A stretch of 64,000 bases of DNA, taken from contig NZ_VOQR01000002.1 in assembly GCF_007995065.1 (NCBI RefSeq), positions 62,001 through 126,000 on the forward strand, written 5' to 3'. Below the pieces are notes generated by a model. The model had not been told where the DNA came from, searched no databases, and worked only from the letters and a program-made list of their open reading frames with translations. The position numbers and the translations under genes are program-made. Below are positions 16,802-26,796 of the stretch, piece by piece (position 1 is the first letter of the stretch; every line of letters begins with the position of its first letter). This DNA comes from Sphingomonas ginsenosidivorax. GTDB lineage: Bacteria; Pseudomonadota; Alphaproteobacteria; Sphingomonadales; Sphingomonadaceae.

Positions 16802-18210
16802 TGCGCGACAAGCGAACCCTGATCACCGGCGCGGGCCTGATTTCGATGGATGACAAGATCGGCGTGCTCAATCGCGCCTCGATCCTCATCGAGGGCACGA
16901 AGATCCGCGACGTCGGCGTCGATCTTCCGATCAGCGCTGATGACGTCGACGAAAGCATCGATGCAACGGGTTCCATCATTGTGCCCGGCTTTATCAACGC
17001 GCACATGCATACCTGGCAGACAGCGCTACGCGGCGTCGCCAGCAACTGGACGCTCGCGGAATATTTCCGCTGGGTTCATGCCGGCCTGGCGACCAGATTT
17101 ACGCCCGCTGATCTTGAAATTGGCACCTATGCGGGTGCTATGAACCAGCTGAACGTGGGCACAACGACCCTCGTCGATTGGTGTCACAATAATCCGACCC
17201 CTGCTCATACCGATGCAGCGATCGATGGTCTTGAGCGTAGCGGTATCCGCGCCGCCTTCTTCCACGGAAGCCCGAAGCCAGACCCTAAACCCGGTGAACG
17301 GCCATTCTGGGAGGTCGCACATCCCCGCCAAGAGGTCGAACGACTGCTATCCCAGGCCCGCTTTGGCCCGGGGTCGCTGCTGAGCCTCGGCATGGCGATC
17401 CTCGGGCCGCATTACTCGACACTCGAGGTTTCCCTAGCCGACTTCGCTCTAGCGCGCGAGCTCAACCTTACTGCGTCGATGCACCAAGGGGGGGGGGCGC
17501 CGCGCGAGCCGGGAGGCTGGGACAAACTCGAGAAGCAGGGCCTTCTCGGGCCCCACATCAATATCGTCCATGGCAACGACCTTGGGGACGACCGGCTTGA
17601 CCGGTTCGTCGATCATGGAATGAGTTTCTCGGTCACACCGGAAAACGAGATGACACAGGGCCATGGCCACCCGATCATCGGCCGGCTGCGGGATCGCGGT
17701 GTCGCGCCATCGATCGGCGTGGATTTGGAGTCCGGCCTGTCCGGTGAGATGTTCACCGCAGCCCGCACCGCGCTCGTCCACCAGCGCTCGCTCGATAACG
17801 CCGCGTTCCGTTCAGCCGCTGCCGTCGATCAGGCACCTATTCCGTCGACATCGACGATCGCGACGGCCGAGGCGCTTCGGTGGGTGACGATCGAGGGCGC
17901 CCGCATGATCGGGCAACTCGATCGGATTGGTTCGGTGACGCCCGGCAAGGACGCGGATATCGTTCTGATCGACGCGCGCCTTCCTAATATGCAGCCTGTA
18001 CATGATCTCATCAACAGCGCGCTGATGCAGACCAGCCTGGCAAACATCGCCTCTGTTATGGTCGCGGGTATCTGGCGCAAGCGACGCGGTGCGCTCGTCG
18101 ATGAGATGGGCCGAGCGCTCGACCCGGCGGCATGGCTGGATCCGCTGCGCGCCTCGGGCGCACGCCTCGCCGCAGACGTCGGCCTCCGGTCTCTGCTCGG
18201 CGACTCATAG
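16798..18210 (+). CDS. Atz/Trz-type amidohydrolase (aminohydrolase/deaminase-like)
   Basis: A 470-residue metal-dependent hydrolase. FINAHMHTWQTALRG carries the HxH metal pair near residue 69, SMHQGGG a further metal histidine, NIVHGNDL the next, and GVDLESG the catalytic aspartate. Relatives include atrazine chlorohydrolase, guanine and cytosine-type deaminases. The start is coupled to the dioxygenase by ATGA overlap, so it serves the same pathway. It may remove an amino, halide or amide group from the upper-pathway substrate; the actual substrate is not predictable. Confidence 0.88.
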   Translation: MMRDKRTLITGAGLISMDDKIGVLNRASILIEGTKIRDVGVDLPISADDVDESIDATGSIIVPGFINAHMHTWQTALRGVASNWTLAEYFRWVHAGLATRFTPADLEIGTYAGAMNQLNVGTTTLVDWCHNNPTPAHTDAAIDGLERSGIRAAFFHGSPKPDPKPGERPFWEVAHPRQEVERLLSQARFGPGSLLSLGMAILGPHYSTLEVSLADFALARELNLTASMHQGGGAPREPGGWDKLEKQGLLGPHINIVHGNDLGDDRLDRFVDHGMSFSVTPENEMTQGHGHPIIGRLRDRGVAPSIGVDLESGLSGEMFTAARTALVHQRSLDNAAFRSAAAVDQAPIPSTSTIATAEALRWVTIEGARMIGQLDRIGSVTPGKDADIVLIDARLPNMQPVHDLINSALMQTSLANIASVMVAGIWRKRRGALVDEMGRALDPAAWLDPLRASGARLAADVGLRSLLGDS

Positions 18211-18275
18211 CGCGCGATCAAGTGCGCATCAGCCGGCGGATCACCGCCACCCAACCTCAAGGAAACACAATTATC

Positions 18276-18845
18276 ATGACCCAACTCGATATAGTCGGAA
18301 TCTGCGGTAGTCTGCGTGCCGGTTCCATTAATCGCCTAGCGCTTCAGCTGATCGGCCAGTCGATGCCGGAGCAAATGTCGCTTGATCTCATCGACATGCG
18401 TGAAATTCCGATGTTCGACGGCGACCTACTCGCTCAAGGGCTTCCAGCGTCAGTCGTGGCGCTGCGCGAGCGGATCAGGAAGGCCGATGCCGTCGTCATC
18501 GCCACACCGGAATATAACTACTCCATTCCCGGCATGCTCAAGAATGCCCTCGATTGGGTAAGCCGCGGCGACGATCAGCCGTTCAACTATAAGCCGGTAG
18601 CCATTCTCTCGGCCTCGCCCGGCCCGGTCGGCGGTGCCCGCGTGCAATATGATCTCCGCAAGGTCTTGCTGTTCATGAATGCGCAGGTGCTTGCCAAACC
18701 GGAGGTCTTCATCGGCGGGGCGGTTGGCAAATTTGCCGAGGATGGCAGCTGTAGGGACGAGGTCACCAAGAAGTTTGCCAACGATCAGATGACGGCCTTC
18801 CATCACTGGATCGGTGCGGTGAAGCGGATGACCAGCACGAACTGA
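18276..18845 (+). CDS. NADPH-dependent FMN reductase
   Basis: A 189-residue flavodoxin-like protein with IVGICGSLRAGSINRLAL (FMN phosphate loop) and ATPEYNYSIPGMLKNALDW, the signature of the NADPH-dependent FMN reductase/ArsH/ChrR family. ATG 18276 has AAGGAAA upstream, 66 bp after the amidohydrolase. It could supply reduced flavin to a two-component monooxygenase making hydroxyquinol, or act as a quinone reductase protecting against the easily oxidised hydroxyquinol. No oxygenase partner is visible in the window. Confidence 0.88.
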   Translation: MTQLDIVGICGSLRAGSINRLALQLIGQSMPEQMSLDLIDMREIPMFDGDLLAQGLPASVVALRERIRKADAVVIATPEYNYSIPGMLKNALDWVSRGDDQPFNYKPVAILSASPGPVGGARVQYDLRKVLLFMNAQVLAKPEVFIGGAVGKFAEDGSCRDEVTKKFANDQMTAFHHWIGAVKRMTSTN

Positions 18846-18957
18846 ACCCACTACCCGGCAGGCTCGCTCGCGATGGGGCGGGCCTGTTGTCATGATCGCC
18901 CTTCTTTCCGGCCGCCGCCCAGAAGCGTTGCTGCCGAGCCCTTCCAGAGGCACCGAA

Positions 18958-19689
18958 ATGGCGCAGCCCAAACAGAAGCCGCTCTACCTTCTCAAACGCC
19001 TGGCCTCCCTCACGCAGGCGCAATTCACCGATCATTGGCTGAACGTTCATGCAGCGTTGCTGAGATCAATACCGGAATGGTCGCGGCTGCGTAGCGGTTA
19101 CGTCCAGAACCACCTGATCGGATCAGGCCTGATCGGCGATTGGACGTTTCCCTATGATGGCGTGACGCAGGTGTTCGTCCGTCCAGGGACCGAGGGCGGC
19201 CCCGCCTTTCCGCAGCTACCAGTTTTCCACGATAAGGTCGTTCCCGACGAATTGAGCTTCCTCGATCGCGAGCGCGTCATTGTTCTCAAGACGCTCGAAC
19301 ACATCGTTCTGCCCGGCAGCGCAGCGGTGAAAGTCATCGTCTTCCATCGTCGATACCCAGGCACTACGCTAGAGTCGTTCATCGAGCACTGGCAGGGCGC
19401 TCACAAGGACCGCCTCCTTGAACAGGTCGACTTTACGCAAGAAATTCGCGGCTATCGCCAAAATCCTCTGATCGCGGGCGAAAGTCGCTACCTTTCAGGT
19501 GAGCCTCTCGAAGCGAGCGAGGACTTCGACGGCGCTTCCGAATTTTGGTTCGACACGGTGAACGCGGCGGTGACAGCCTTCGCTTCGAGAGGATTCAAGG
19601 TCGCCATACGCGACGACCCGACAGGCCATTTTTCAATCAGGCGTGAATACGCGTGCCTCGTCAACCCGGTCATCATCCTCCCGGAATGA
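18958..19689 (+). CDS. EthD-domain protein with two tandem domains
   Basis: A 243-residue protein. The first half has KPLYLLKRLASLTQAQFTDHWLNVHAALL and the second VKVIVFHRRYPGTTLESFIEHWQGAHKDRLLE, both with the EthD pattern of strand, F..HW....HA. The start MAQPKQKP at 18958 follows AGAGGCACCGAA. EthD proteins are dimeric alpha-beta barrels found with many degradation and polyketide pathways; a duplicated version could act as a pseudo-dimer. It ends the rightward dioxygenase operon. Confidence 0.8.
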   Translation: MAQPKQKPLYLLKRLASLTQAQFTDHWLNVHAALLRSIPEWSRLRSGYVQNHLIGSGLIGDWTFPYDGVTQVFVRPGTEGGPAFPQLPVFHDKVVPDELSFLDRERVIVLKTLEHIVLPGSAAVKVIVFHRRYPGTTLESFIEHWQGAHKDRLLEQVDFTQEIRGYRQNPLIAGESRYLSGEPLEASEDFDGASEFWFDTVNAAVTAFASRGFKVAIRDDPTGHFSIRREYACLVNPVIILPE

Positions 19690-19922
19690 CGCCACGCCCG
19701 ACTCCATGGATTTAGCTCGTTCATCAAAGCGATTTTTCCGGCCACTGGAAAAGAGATTTATCCAACCTGCCGTTTATCAAGCTGGAATCGTGTTCTACCT
19801 TTCATAGTAGCGGAAGTGATCTCTATGCCTTCCTGACGGCTGCCATGCCGCCTTGCGGCAAGACCGGGTCTCCTTCCGCCAACAAAGATGCCAGCACTTG
19901 GCACGAGCAGTGAGGGAGAGTC

Positions 19923-21257
19923 ATGAGCATGGTTGCGTCTGATAAGCCGATCCTGCCCGACAGGTCTGACGCTGTCGCGGATCGACGCGAGTTTCGGCGC
20001 GTGATCGTCTCTGGTTATCTCGGGTGTTCAATCGAGTTCTACGACTTCTTCCTTTATAGTGCCGCAGCCGCGCTTGTTTTTGGGCCTGTCTTTTTCGGCG
20101 ACCTTTCTCCACTGATGAGCACGGTCGCGGCCTATGCGACGTTTGCCGCCGGCTTCATCGCGCGGCCGCTCGGCGGTATTATCTTCGGACACTTCGGAGA
20201 TCGGCTCGGGCGCAAGCGGATGCTGATCATCACGATTTGGATGATGGGCATCGCCTCTGTGCTGGTCGGGTTGCTTCCAACGCCGGCGACCATCGGCTGG
20301 CTCGCGCCGGCCTTGCTGGTCTTCCTTCGGGTTGTCCAAGGTCTGGCAGTAGGGGGCGAGTATGGCGGCGCTCTGATGATGGCGGTCGAGCATGGCGACC
20401 AGTCTCGTCGCGGCTTCTTCGCTTCACTCATCGCGATCGGCGCGCCGACAGGTACCGTGCTGGGCTCGATCGCATTCGGCCTGGTCAGGCTTTTGCCCAA
20501 CGACCAATTCCTGGATTGGGGATGGCGGCTGCCGTTCCTTTCGAGTGCGGTGCTGCTCGGACTTGGTCTCTACATCCGGAACCAGGTCAGCGAATCCCCG
20601 GTATTCCTTGAAGCACTGGAACGGGAAGGCAACGACAACCGCTTCCCGCTCGGACAATTATTACGCTTGGAGTGGAAGCCCGTCATCCTCTCCGTGGTGA
20701 TTTCGGCAGGGCCGCTTGCTGTCTTCATTGTCGGATCGACGTTCACCCAGACCTACATCGAGAAGATTGGCTTCGATACGACCGTTGCGCTGTTTGCGCT
20801 GGCAATCGCTAATCTGGTCAATTTGGCCTGGTTTCCGGTCTGCGCGCACCTGAGTGATAAGTACGGTCGCCGCCCCGTGCTGCTCGTTGGCTTCTTGCTC
20901 TCGCTGCTGCTCGTCGGCCCCAATTTCATGCTGGTCACAACCGGCAATCCTTATCTTACGGTGCTGGCTTTCTGGCTGCTCGGGTCGTTCGCGGCCGGGC
21001 CGATCTACGGATCCCTGGGCGCATTCCTCAGCGAGCAGTTCAGCACGCAGACCCGATATACCGGCGCGTCGATCGGCTATCAACTCGGCTCGACCTTGGG
21101 TGCCGGCCTCACCCCGCTGATCGTAACCTCGATCTATGCCGCCAGTGGGGGCACCACCGTCGTTGGTGTTTGCGCCTTCCTAATCGGCTTCTGCCTGATC
21201 TCGATGCTGTGTGTCGCGCTGTCTCCGGAAACACGCGGCATGAGCATCTCGAACTAA
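19923..21257 (+). CDS. MFS transporter, metabolite:H+ symporter type
   Basis: A 444-residue, 12-helix transporter. FYDFFLYSAAAALVFG at helix 1, RPLGGIIFGHFGDRLGRKRMLIITIWMMG between helices 2 and 3, and GGEYGGALMMAVEH are hallmarks of the MHS family (ShiA, ProP, KgtP relatives), which import carboxylates, aromatic acids and osmolytes. GAGGGAGAGTC precedes the start. Its placement after the dioxygenase operon and before the TonB receptor makes uptake of the pathway substrate through the inner membrane the likely role. TTTTCC-N7-GGAAAA at 19734-19752 is a possible weak operator. Confidence 0.88.
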   Translation: MSMVASDKPILPDRSDAVADRREFRRVIVSGYLGCSIEFYDFFLYSAAAALVFGPVFFGDLSPLMSTVAAYATFAAGFIARPLGGIIFGHFGDRLGRKRMLIITIWMMGIASVLVGLLPTPATIGWLAPALLVFLRVVQGLAVGGEYGGALMMAVEHGDQSRRGFFASLIAIGAPTGTVLGSIAFGLVRLLPNDQFLDWGWRLPFLSSAVLLGLGLYIRNQVSESPVFLEALEREGNDNRFPLGQLLRLEWKPVILSVVISAGPLAVFIVGSTFTQTYIEKIGFDTTVALFALAIANLVNLAWFPVCAHLSDKYGRRPVLLVGFLLSLLLVGPNFMLVTTGNPYLTVLAFWLLGSFAAGPIYGSLGAFLSEQFSTQTRYTGASIGYQLGSTLGAGLTPLIVTSIYAASGGTTVVGVCAFLIGFCLISMLCVALSPETRGMSISN

Positions 21258-21401
21258 GGGGCTCGTCTATGAAGCGCGTGCCACCCTAATCGTCGCGCAA
21301 GCCGACAAAAGCCGATCGTCCAGACATCACCGACGCCCAGTCGTCTGTGAGCGGGGGGGCGTTTGCACTCAATCAAGCAAAAATAACGAGGGAGGATGAT
21401 G

Positions 21402-23747
21402 ATGACTAAGAGGGCGAAATATCTGCTGATGAGTGTCTCGTCGTGTCCGCTGCTGAGCGCTTCGGTTGCGGGCGCCCAGACTGCTTCACCCCCGGCCGTG
21501 GTAACGGCGCCGGGCGCTTCCGAAGCGCCTGCCGCGAACGCCCCGGCGGCGACAACGTCAGCGCAGTCCGCAGATCAGGGTGGTGTACAGGATATCATTG
21601 TCACGGCACAGAAGCGCCAGGAGACGGCAAACCGGGTCGGGATGTCAATCACAGCCGCATCGGGAGACGACCTGAAGCTCAGGGGGATCACGAGCGCCAT
21701 CGATCTGGTGAAAATCGTCCCCGGCTTCAACTTTACCCAGAGTAACTATGGCGCCCCGGTCTACTCGCTACGCGGCGTCGGCTACTATGATACCAGCCTA
21801 GGCGCACCGCCCGCCGTCAGTGTGTATGTCGATGAAGTCCTGTTGCCGTTCTCGATCATGTCTATCGGCGCAACACTCGATCTCGAGCGTGTCGAGGTAC
21901 TCAAAGGTCCCCAGGGCACGCTCTTTGGCGCAAACTCGACCGGAGGCGCGGTCAACTACATCGCGGCAAAGCCGACCAGCACGTTCAAAGCCGGGTTCGA
22001 CGCGACTTATGGCAACTTCAACCGTCTGAACGTCGGGGGCTTCGTCAGCGGCCCGATTTCCGATACCTTGAAAGCCCGCATCTCCTTCAGCAACGAGCAT
22101 AGCGGCGACTGGCAATACAGCTACACGCATGATGCCAAGCGCGGTAAAAGCGACGTCTTCATGGGCCGCGTGCTGCTTGACTGGACGCCATCTGACCGCC
22201 TCAAGGTTCGGATAAACGTCAACGGCTACACGGACCGCTCCGACAACCAGGCCGCACAACTTGTGGCAGTGCTCCCGTCCGCCCCGGCCGTTGTCAAAGC
22301 CCAGCCGCTGCCGCCAGGAAACAACCGCGCTGCTGACTGGGACGATCTCGACCCCTATCGACGCAAGGCCGACTTCCTGCAGGCATCTGTTCGCGTCGAC
22401 TACGATATCAACGACGCTATGCAGCTTACCTCGATTACGGCCTATGACACGTTCGATCGCGACAGTGTGACCTCGGCCGATGGCACCCGCGTGCAAAACT
22501 TCGCAGCCGCGACCCCAGGCTCCTCGCGTGATTTTGGGCAGGAGCTTCGGCTGTCAGGAGACATCGACCGTGTTCGTTATGTGCTAGGCGGAAGCTACTC
22601 GTACGACAACGTCAAAGACTCGGCCAATGCGCTCGCGGACGTCTCGAGCCTTCCCTTCAAGAAGTCGATCGGGACGGCCAACCAGAAGGTGAACACCGCC
22701 GCGATCTTCGGCAATCTCGATTATCGGTTTACCGATACGCTCACCTTACAAGGAGGCGTCCGCTACACAGACCTCCACCGCAAGTTCAATGGTTGTCTTT
22801 ACGATAGTGGCGCTGGCGATCTCGCTGCCACGCAGTCGGCTGCCGCAAGTCGGCTGCTCGGGCGGCCAGTGGTCTTTCCCGCGGGTAGTTGCGTTACGCT
22901 GGGCCCCGATTTTCTGCCGATCCTCGATAGGGAGAAGCTCAATGAAGACAACGTATCCTGGCGAGCTGCGATCAATTGGCAGGTAACTCCTCGGGCCCTG
23001 CTATACGCGAACGTCAGCCACGGCTATAAGAGTGGTGCGTTTCCAGTGGCAAATGCAACAAACTATTTGCAGTTTGCCGCGGCGATTCAGGAGGATGTTA
23101 TCGCCTATGAGGCGGGCTTCAAGCTTACAGCCTTCAACAGGACTCTCCAACTCAATGGCGCTGGCTTCTACTACGATTATCGCAACAAGCAACTTCGCGG
23201 TCGCCGGATCGATGAGATTTTCGGCTCCCTGAACGTTTTGGTGAATGTTCCCAAATCGTCCATAACTGGTGGAGAGATCCAGGCGACTTTGCGCCCGGCT
23301 AAGGGACTGACGATCAGCGCCGGCGCCACCTACGTGGATTCCAAGATCCGAGGTGACTTTTTGAACTATGACGCGCTTTCGCAGTTCGGAAATTTTTCAG
23401 GCGAGGCACTCCCGCTGACGCCAAAATGGCAGGCGACCGGCGATGGCCAGTATGAATTTGCCCTGTCCAGCGAAATGCGGGCATTTGTTGGTGGCAGTAT
23501 TAATCACCAAGGGGCGACCCACGCCGGTCTTGGTACCAACCCGTTGTTTGCCATTCCCTCCTATACGCTTCTTGATGCCCGCGTCGGTATCGAGACGCCC
23601 GACGACCGCTGGCGTCTGGTCGCCTTTGTGCGAAATATCACCGACAAATATTACTGGACGAACACCTTCCAGTCGGGTCCCAACGTGGTAATTAAATATA
23701 CAGGTCAACCTCGTACCTTTGGAGCTACGCTTAGTTATCGCTACTAG
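21402..23747 (+). CDS. TonB-dependent outer-membrane receptor
   Basis: A 781-residue protein with a signal peptide (cut near SVAGAQT), a TonB box region (DIIVTAQKRQE, about residues 63-73), a plug domain (GMSITAASGDDLKLRGI to VEVLKGPQGTLFGANSTGGAVNYI) and a beta-barrel ending in the aromatic residue typical of outer-membrane proteins (FGATLSYRY). Three ATGs occur in a row; the third, at 21402, is best placed after GGGAGG. Sphingomonads use many such receptors to take up aromatic and lignin-like compounds. With the MFS gene it gives the island its own two-membrane uptake route. Confidence 0.92.
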   Translation: MTKRAKYLLMSVSSCPLLSASVAGAQTASPPAVVTAPGASEAPAANAPAATTSAQSADQGGVQDIIVTAQKRQETANRVGMSITAASGDDLKLRGITSAIDLVKIVPGFNFTQSNYGAPVYSLRGVGYYDTSLGAPPAVSVYVDEVLLPFSIMSIGATLDLERVEVLKGPQGTLFGANSTGGAVNYIAAKPTSTFKAGFDATYGNFNRLNVGGFVSGPISDTLKARISFSNEHSGDWQYSYTHDAKRGKSDVFMGRVLLDWTPSDRLKVRINVNGYTDRSDNQAAQLVAVLPSAPAVVKAQPLPPGNNRAADWDDLDPYRRKADFLQASVRVDYDINDAMQLTSITAYDTFDRDSVTSADGTRVQNFAAATPGSSRDFGQELRLSGDIDRVRYVLGGSYSYDNVKDSANALADVSSLPFKKSIGTANQKVNTAAIFGNLDYRFTDTLTLQGGVRYTDLHRKFNGCLYDSGAGDLAATQSAAASRLLGRPVVFPAGSCVTLGPDFLPILDREKLNEDNVSWRAAINWQVTPRALLYANVSHGYKSGAFPVANATNYLQFAAAIQEDVIAYEAGFKLTAFNRTLQLNGAGFYYDYRNKQLRGRRIDEIFGSLNVLVNVPKSSITGGEIQATLRPAKGLTISAGATYVDSKIRGDFLNYDALSQFGNFSGEALPLTPKWQATGDGQYEFALSSEMRAFVGGSINHQGATHAGLGTNPLFAIPSYTLLDARVGIETPDDRWRLVAFVRNITDKYYWTNTFQSGPNVVIKYTGQPRTFGATLSYRY

Positions 23748-23918
23748 TCGGAATTGACTGGACATCCGAAAAGTCGTTTCATTGCTTGGAGACGTGAGCT
23801 ACCGCCTTCCTAACTTGGTGTTAGGCTCGGATCGCGTCACCAGACGCCAATCTGAATTGACCTAGAGTTATGGATAACTTCGATCCTAATTCTGAGGACA
23901 AGAGGTGACGATGGGGGA

Positions 23919-25114
23919 TGACCTGCTCCCCAGAAATAATGCCATTGGTAAGTTAGCTCGTCAGATGGAGACGAGTGATGCCGCGAGGCCGTTTTACCGA
24001 AGATACGATCATTGCGGCGTTGCGCGAGCATGAGGCTGGCGTGAAGACGGCCGATCTGTGCCCCAAGCACGGGATCAGCGATGCTACAAGCTACAATTGG
24101 AGGTCGAAGTACGGCGGGATGACAGTGTCGGAGGCGCACTGTTGCGCACGCTGGAAGATGAGAACCGACAGCTGAAGAAGCTGCCGGCGGAGTCGATGCT
24201 CGACGTTTCAGCTGAAGAATCTGCTGGGAAAAAACTAACTGACCCGGTCTGTGGAGCGCTACGCTGTGGTGGAGAAGTTAATGGCCGATCACGGCTTATT
24301 TGAGCGTCGCGCCTGCAGGCTGATCGGGGTCAATCTGTCGGCGTGGACTATTAGCCACTACGCGGGCAGGACGATGTTTGCGCAAGCGGATACGCGAGAT
24401 CGCCAACGACCGCCGGCGGTTCGGCTACCGGCGGCTGGCGATCCTTCTCAAGCGCGAAGGGAAAGGCATGAATTCAAAGAAGGTCTACCGGCTGTATCGC
24501 GAGGAGCGACTGAGCGTCCGCAAGCGTGGTGGCCGCAAGCGCGCGTTGGGAACGCGGGCGCCGATGGCGATCCTGCAGCAACCCAATCAGCGCTGATCGC
24601 TCGACTTCGTGTCGGACTCGTTGGCCTTCGGCCGGCGGTCCCGTATGCTCAACGTCATCGACGACTACAGTCGGGAGTGCCTGGGATGCATTGTCGATAC
24701 CTCGCTGTCGGGTCGGCGGGTCGTTCGCGAGCTAAGCGCCATTGCCGAGCGTCGCCGGCTGCCGTGCATGGTGGTCAGCGACAATGGCACCGAGCTCACC
24801 AGTCACGCCGTCCTCGCCTGATGCCAGGACACCGGGGTCGAGTGGCATTACATCGCGTTGGGCAAGCCGCAGCAGAACGGCTTTGTGGAGTCGTTCAATG
24901 GTCGCTTGCGCGACGAGTGCCTGAACGAGCACCTGTTCTCCTCGTTAGCTGCGGCGAGACGGATCATCGAGGCATGGCGGACGGACTACAACACCGTGCG
25001 CCCGCACAGCAGCCTTGGCAAGATGGCACCCGCCGAGTTTACGAACCGCCCACGCCAGGGGCATATGGACATCGAAACTAAGGTATCAGCGGCCTGAAAA
25101 CGGGCGGCACGTCA
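23919..25114 (+). mobile_element. Decayed IS3-family element (same type as the intact copy at 51.2 kb)
   Basis: The left end (TGACCTGCTCCCC) and most of the length match the intact element at 51236-52432. The right inverted repeat has decayed to CGGGCGGCACGTCA and no target duplication is seen (GGGA left, GCCG right). The first transposase frame is shifted near 24140. The second has TGG-to-TGA stops near 24597 (in QRW) and 24820 (in LAW) relative to the intact copy. The DDE residues remain recognisable ([20 protein letters not shown]). It cannot make an active transposase. Confidence 0.9.
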
Positions 25115-25203
25115 GCCGCTAAACTGGCTTTCATACTATTTGCATCGCCATGAGCCCCCGCCACCGCTATTCCCATGCTGTCCTACTATGTTGCTGGTTG
25201 GAG

Positions 25204-25572
25204 ATGAATGTGCTGCCGCCTACAAACCTCACCGCTGTGTTCGATCGCGTCACCGAACATTGGTCTCCGAAGGTGATCGGCCAAGTCAATAACCAGCTTC
25301 TCAAGGCTGCGAAGCTGAAAGGCGAGTTGATTTGGCACGCCCATGATGGCCAGGACGAATTGTTTTACATCGTAAAAGGTTCTCTACGGATCGAGTTCGA
25401 AGATGGCGCGGTCGATCTTAAGAAAGGGGACTTCCTGACTGTACCTAGAGGTGTTCGCCATAACCCCGTGGCTCGGGAGGAATGCTGGGTGCTTCTGATC
25501 GAGCCGGCTGATACCAAGCACACCGGCAATGAAATGACTTCGCGCACCCGCACTCTAAAGCAGCAGCTATAG
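25204..25572 (+). CDS. Single-domain cupin protein
   Basis: A 122-residue cupin. Motif 1 is WHAHDGQDELFYIVKGSLRI (about residues 44-63) with two histidines and a glutamate for metal, and motif 2 is GDFLTVPRGVRHNP with a third histidine. Small cupins of this kind bind a metal and may be dioxygenases, isomerases or ligand-binding proteins. The start MNVLPPTNL at 25204 is preferred to the upstream in-frame ATG. It stands alone between two dead transposase genes, so its partner genes may have been lost. Confidence 0.82.
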   Translation: MNVLPPTNLTAVFDRVTEHWSPKVIGQVNNQLLKAAKLKGELIWHAHDGQDELFYIVKGSLRIEFEDGAVDLKKGDFLTVPRGVRHNPVAREECWVLLIEPADTKHTGNEMTSRTRTLKQQL

Positions 25573-25846
25573 CTTAGCTACGCTGCTGCTGCCAACCGCA
25601 CCAGTCGTCGATCTAAACGAGGGAGTTCGCGGACGTCGTTGTGAACCGCGCCGGGTCCACCGGAGGCGTTGGGTGAGTCACGCCGCCATATCGATGTTGT
25701 CCGCGGCAGCATAATATTGATTTTCGGGTTCGCAAGGGCACCGACTTCAGCGCCCATGGCCCCGACGCCATCGCTGCCGTGGCCGTTACCTGTTTGATCC
25801 CACGGTTTGATGGTGCGATCCTTTCGTAAGAATGGAAGGAAGCAGT

Positions 25847-26796
25847 ATGGGACAGGTACGTCACGGGAGCGCCACGACCACGCACGCTGTCCGAGCAGCA
25901 ATACCGCGATCGCAAGCTTCGCTCTCGACGCTGAGCCGAGAGCTTGGGATCACCCCGAAGACGGCGGCGAAGTAGCGCAAGCGAGCGAAGGTCGAGGCTT
26001 TTTCTGAAGATTGGGCCGAAGACCCCTCGCTCCACGACCTTGACCGAAGCCGAGGAGGCAGCGGTCGTCGCATTCCGGCGTCACACACTCCTGCCGCTCG
26101 ACGATTGCCTCTATGCGTTGCAGCCGTCGATGCCGCATCTGACACGCTCAGCGCTGACAGTTGCCTTCAGCGTCATGGCATATCCCGTCTGCCGGACAAT
26201 GAGGGGGCAAGCTGAAGCGACAGCGCTCCAAGCGCTACCCTATCGGTTTCTTTCACGTGGCCATCGCTGAGATGCAGACCACAAAGGGCAGGCTTTACCT
26301 GTTCATCGGCATCGACCGCACCAGCAAGTTCGAGGTCACTCAACTTGTCGGCAAGGCTGATCGACGGACAGCGTGAGAGTTCATGGAACACCTGCTGAAC
26401 CGCATTCACACGATCCTGACCGCCAACGGCATCCAGTTCGCCGAGCAACCACGCAACCGCAACACCGCCTGGTTGCGCCAAATACGCTTTGACATGATCT
26501 GCGAAGCCAATGACATTGAGCATCGGCTTTACCAAGCGAACCAACCTTGGGCCAACGGTTAGGTCGAGCAGATGAACCGCACGATTAAGGAAGCGACCGT
26601 CAAACGCCTTCACTACGAGAGCCACGAGCAACTGCGAGTGCACCTCGAAGACTTCATGGAAGCCTAAAATTTCGCCCGCCGGCTTAAGACACTCAGTCGC
26701 CTCACGCCTTACGAATAGATCGCCAAAATCTCGACGTCAGAGCCGGATAGGCCCATCATCGATCCGATCTCTCAGATACCGGAACTAAACACCTAG
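25847..26796 (+). pseudogene. IS481-family transposase pseudogene
   Basis: Fragments in shifting frames spell an IS481-type transposase: RAAIPRSQASLSTLSRELGI, EEAAVVAFRRHTLLPLDDC, YLFIGIDRTSKFEVTQLVGKADRR, then FAEQPRNRN, CEANDIEHRL and a final PIIDPISQIPELNT. In-frame stops include TAG at 25973 replacing a Trp, a TGA in RTA-stop-EF, a TAG where Gln is expected before VEQMNRT, and two stops at Tyr positions near the end. The gene is dead. Its 3' end overlaps the end of the NmrA-like gene by a few bases. Confidence 0.85.
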
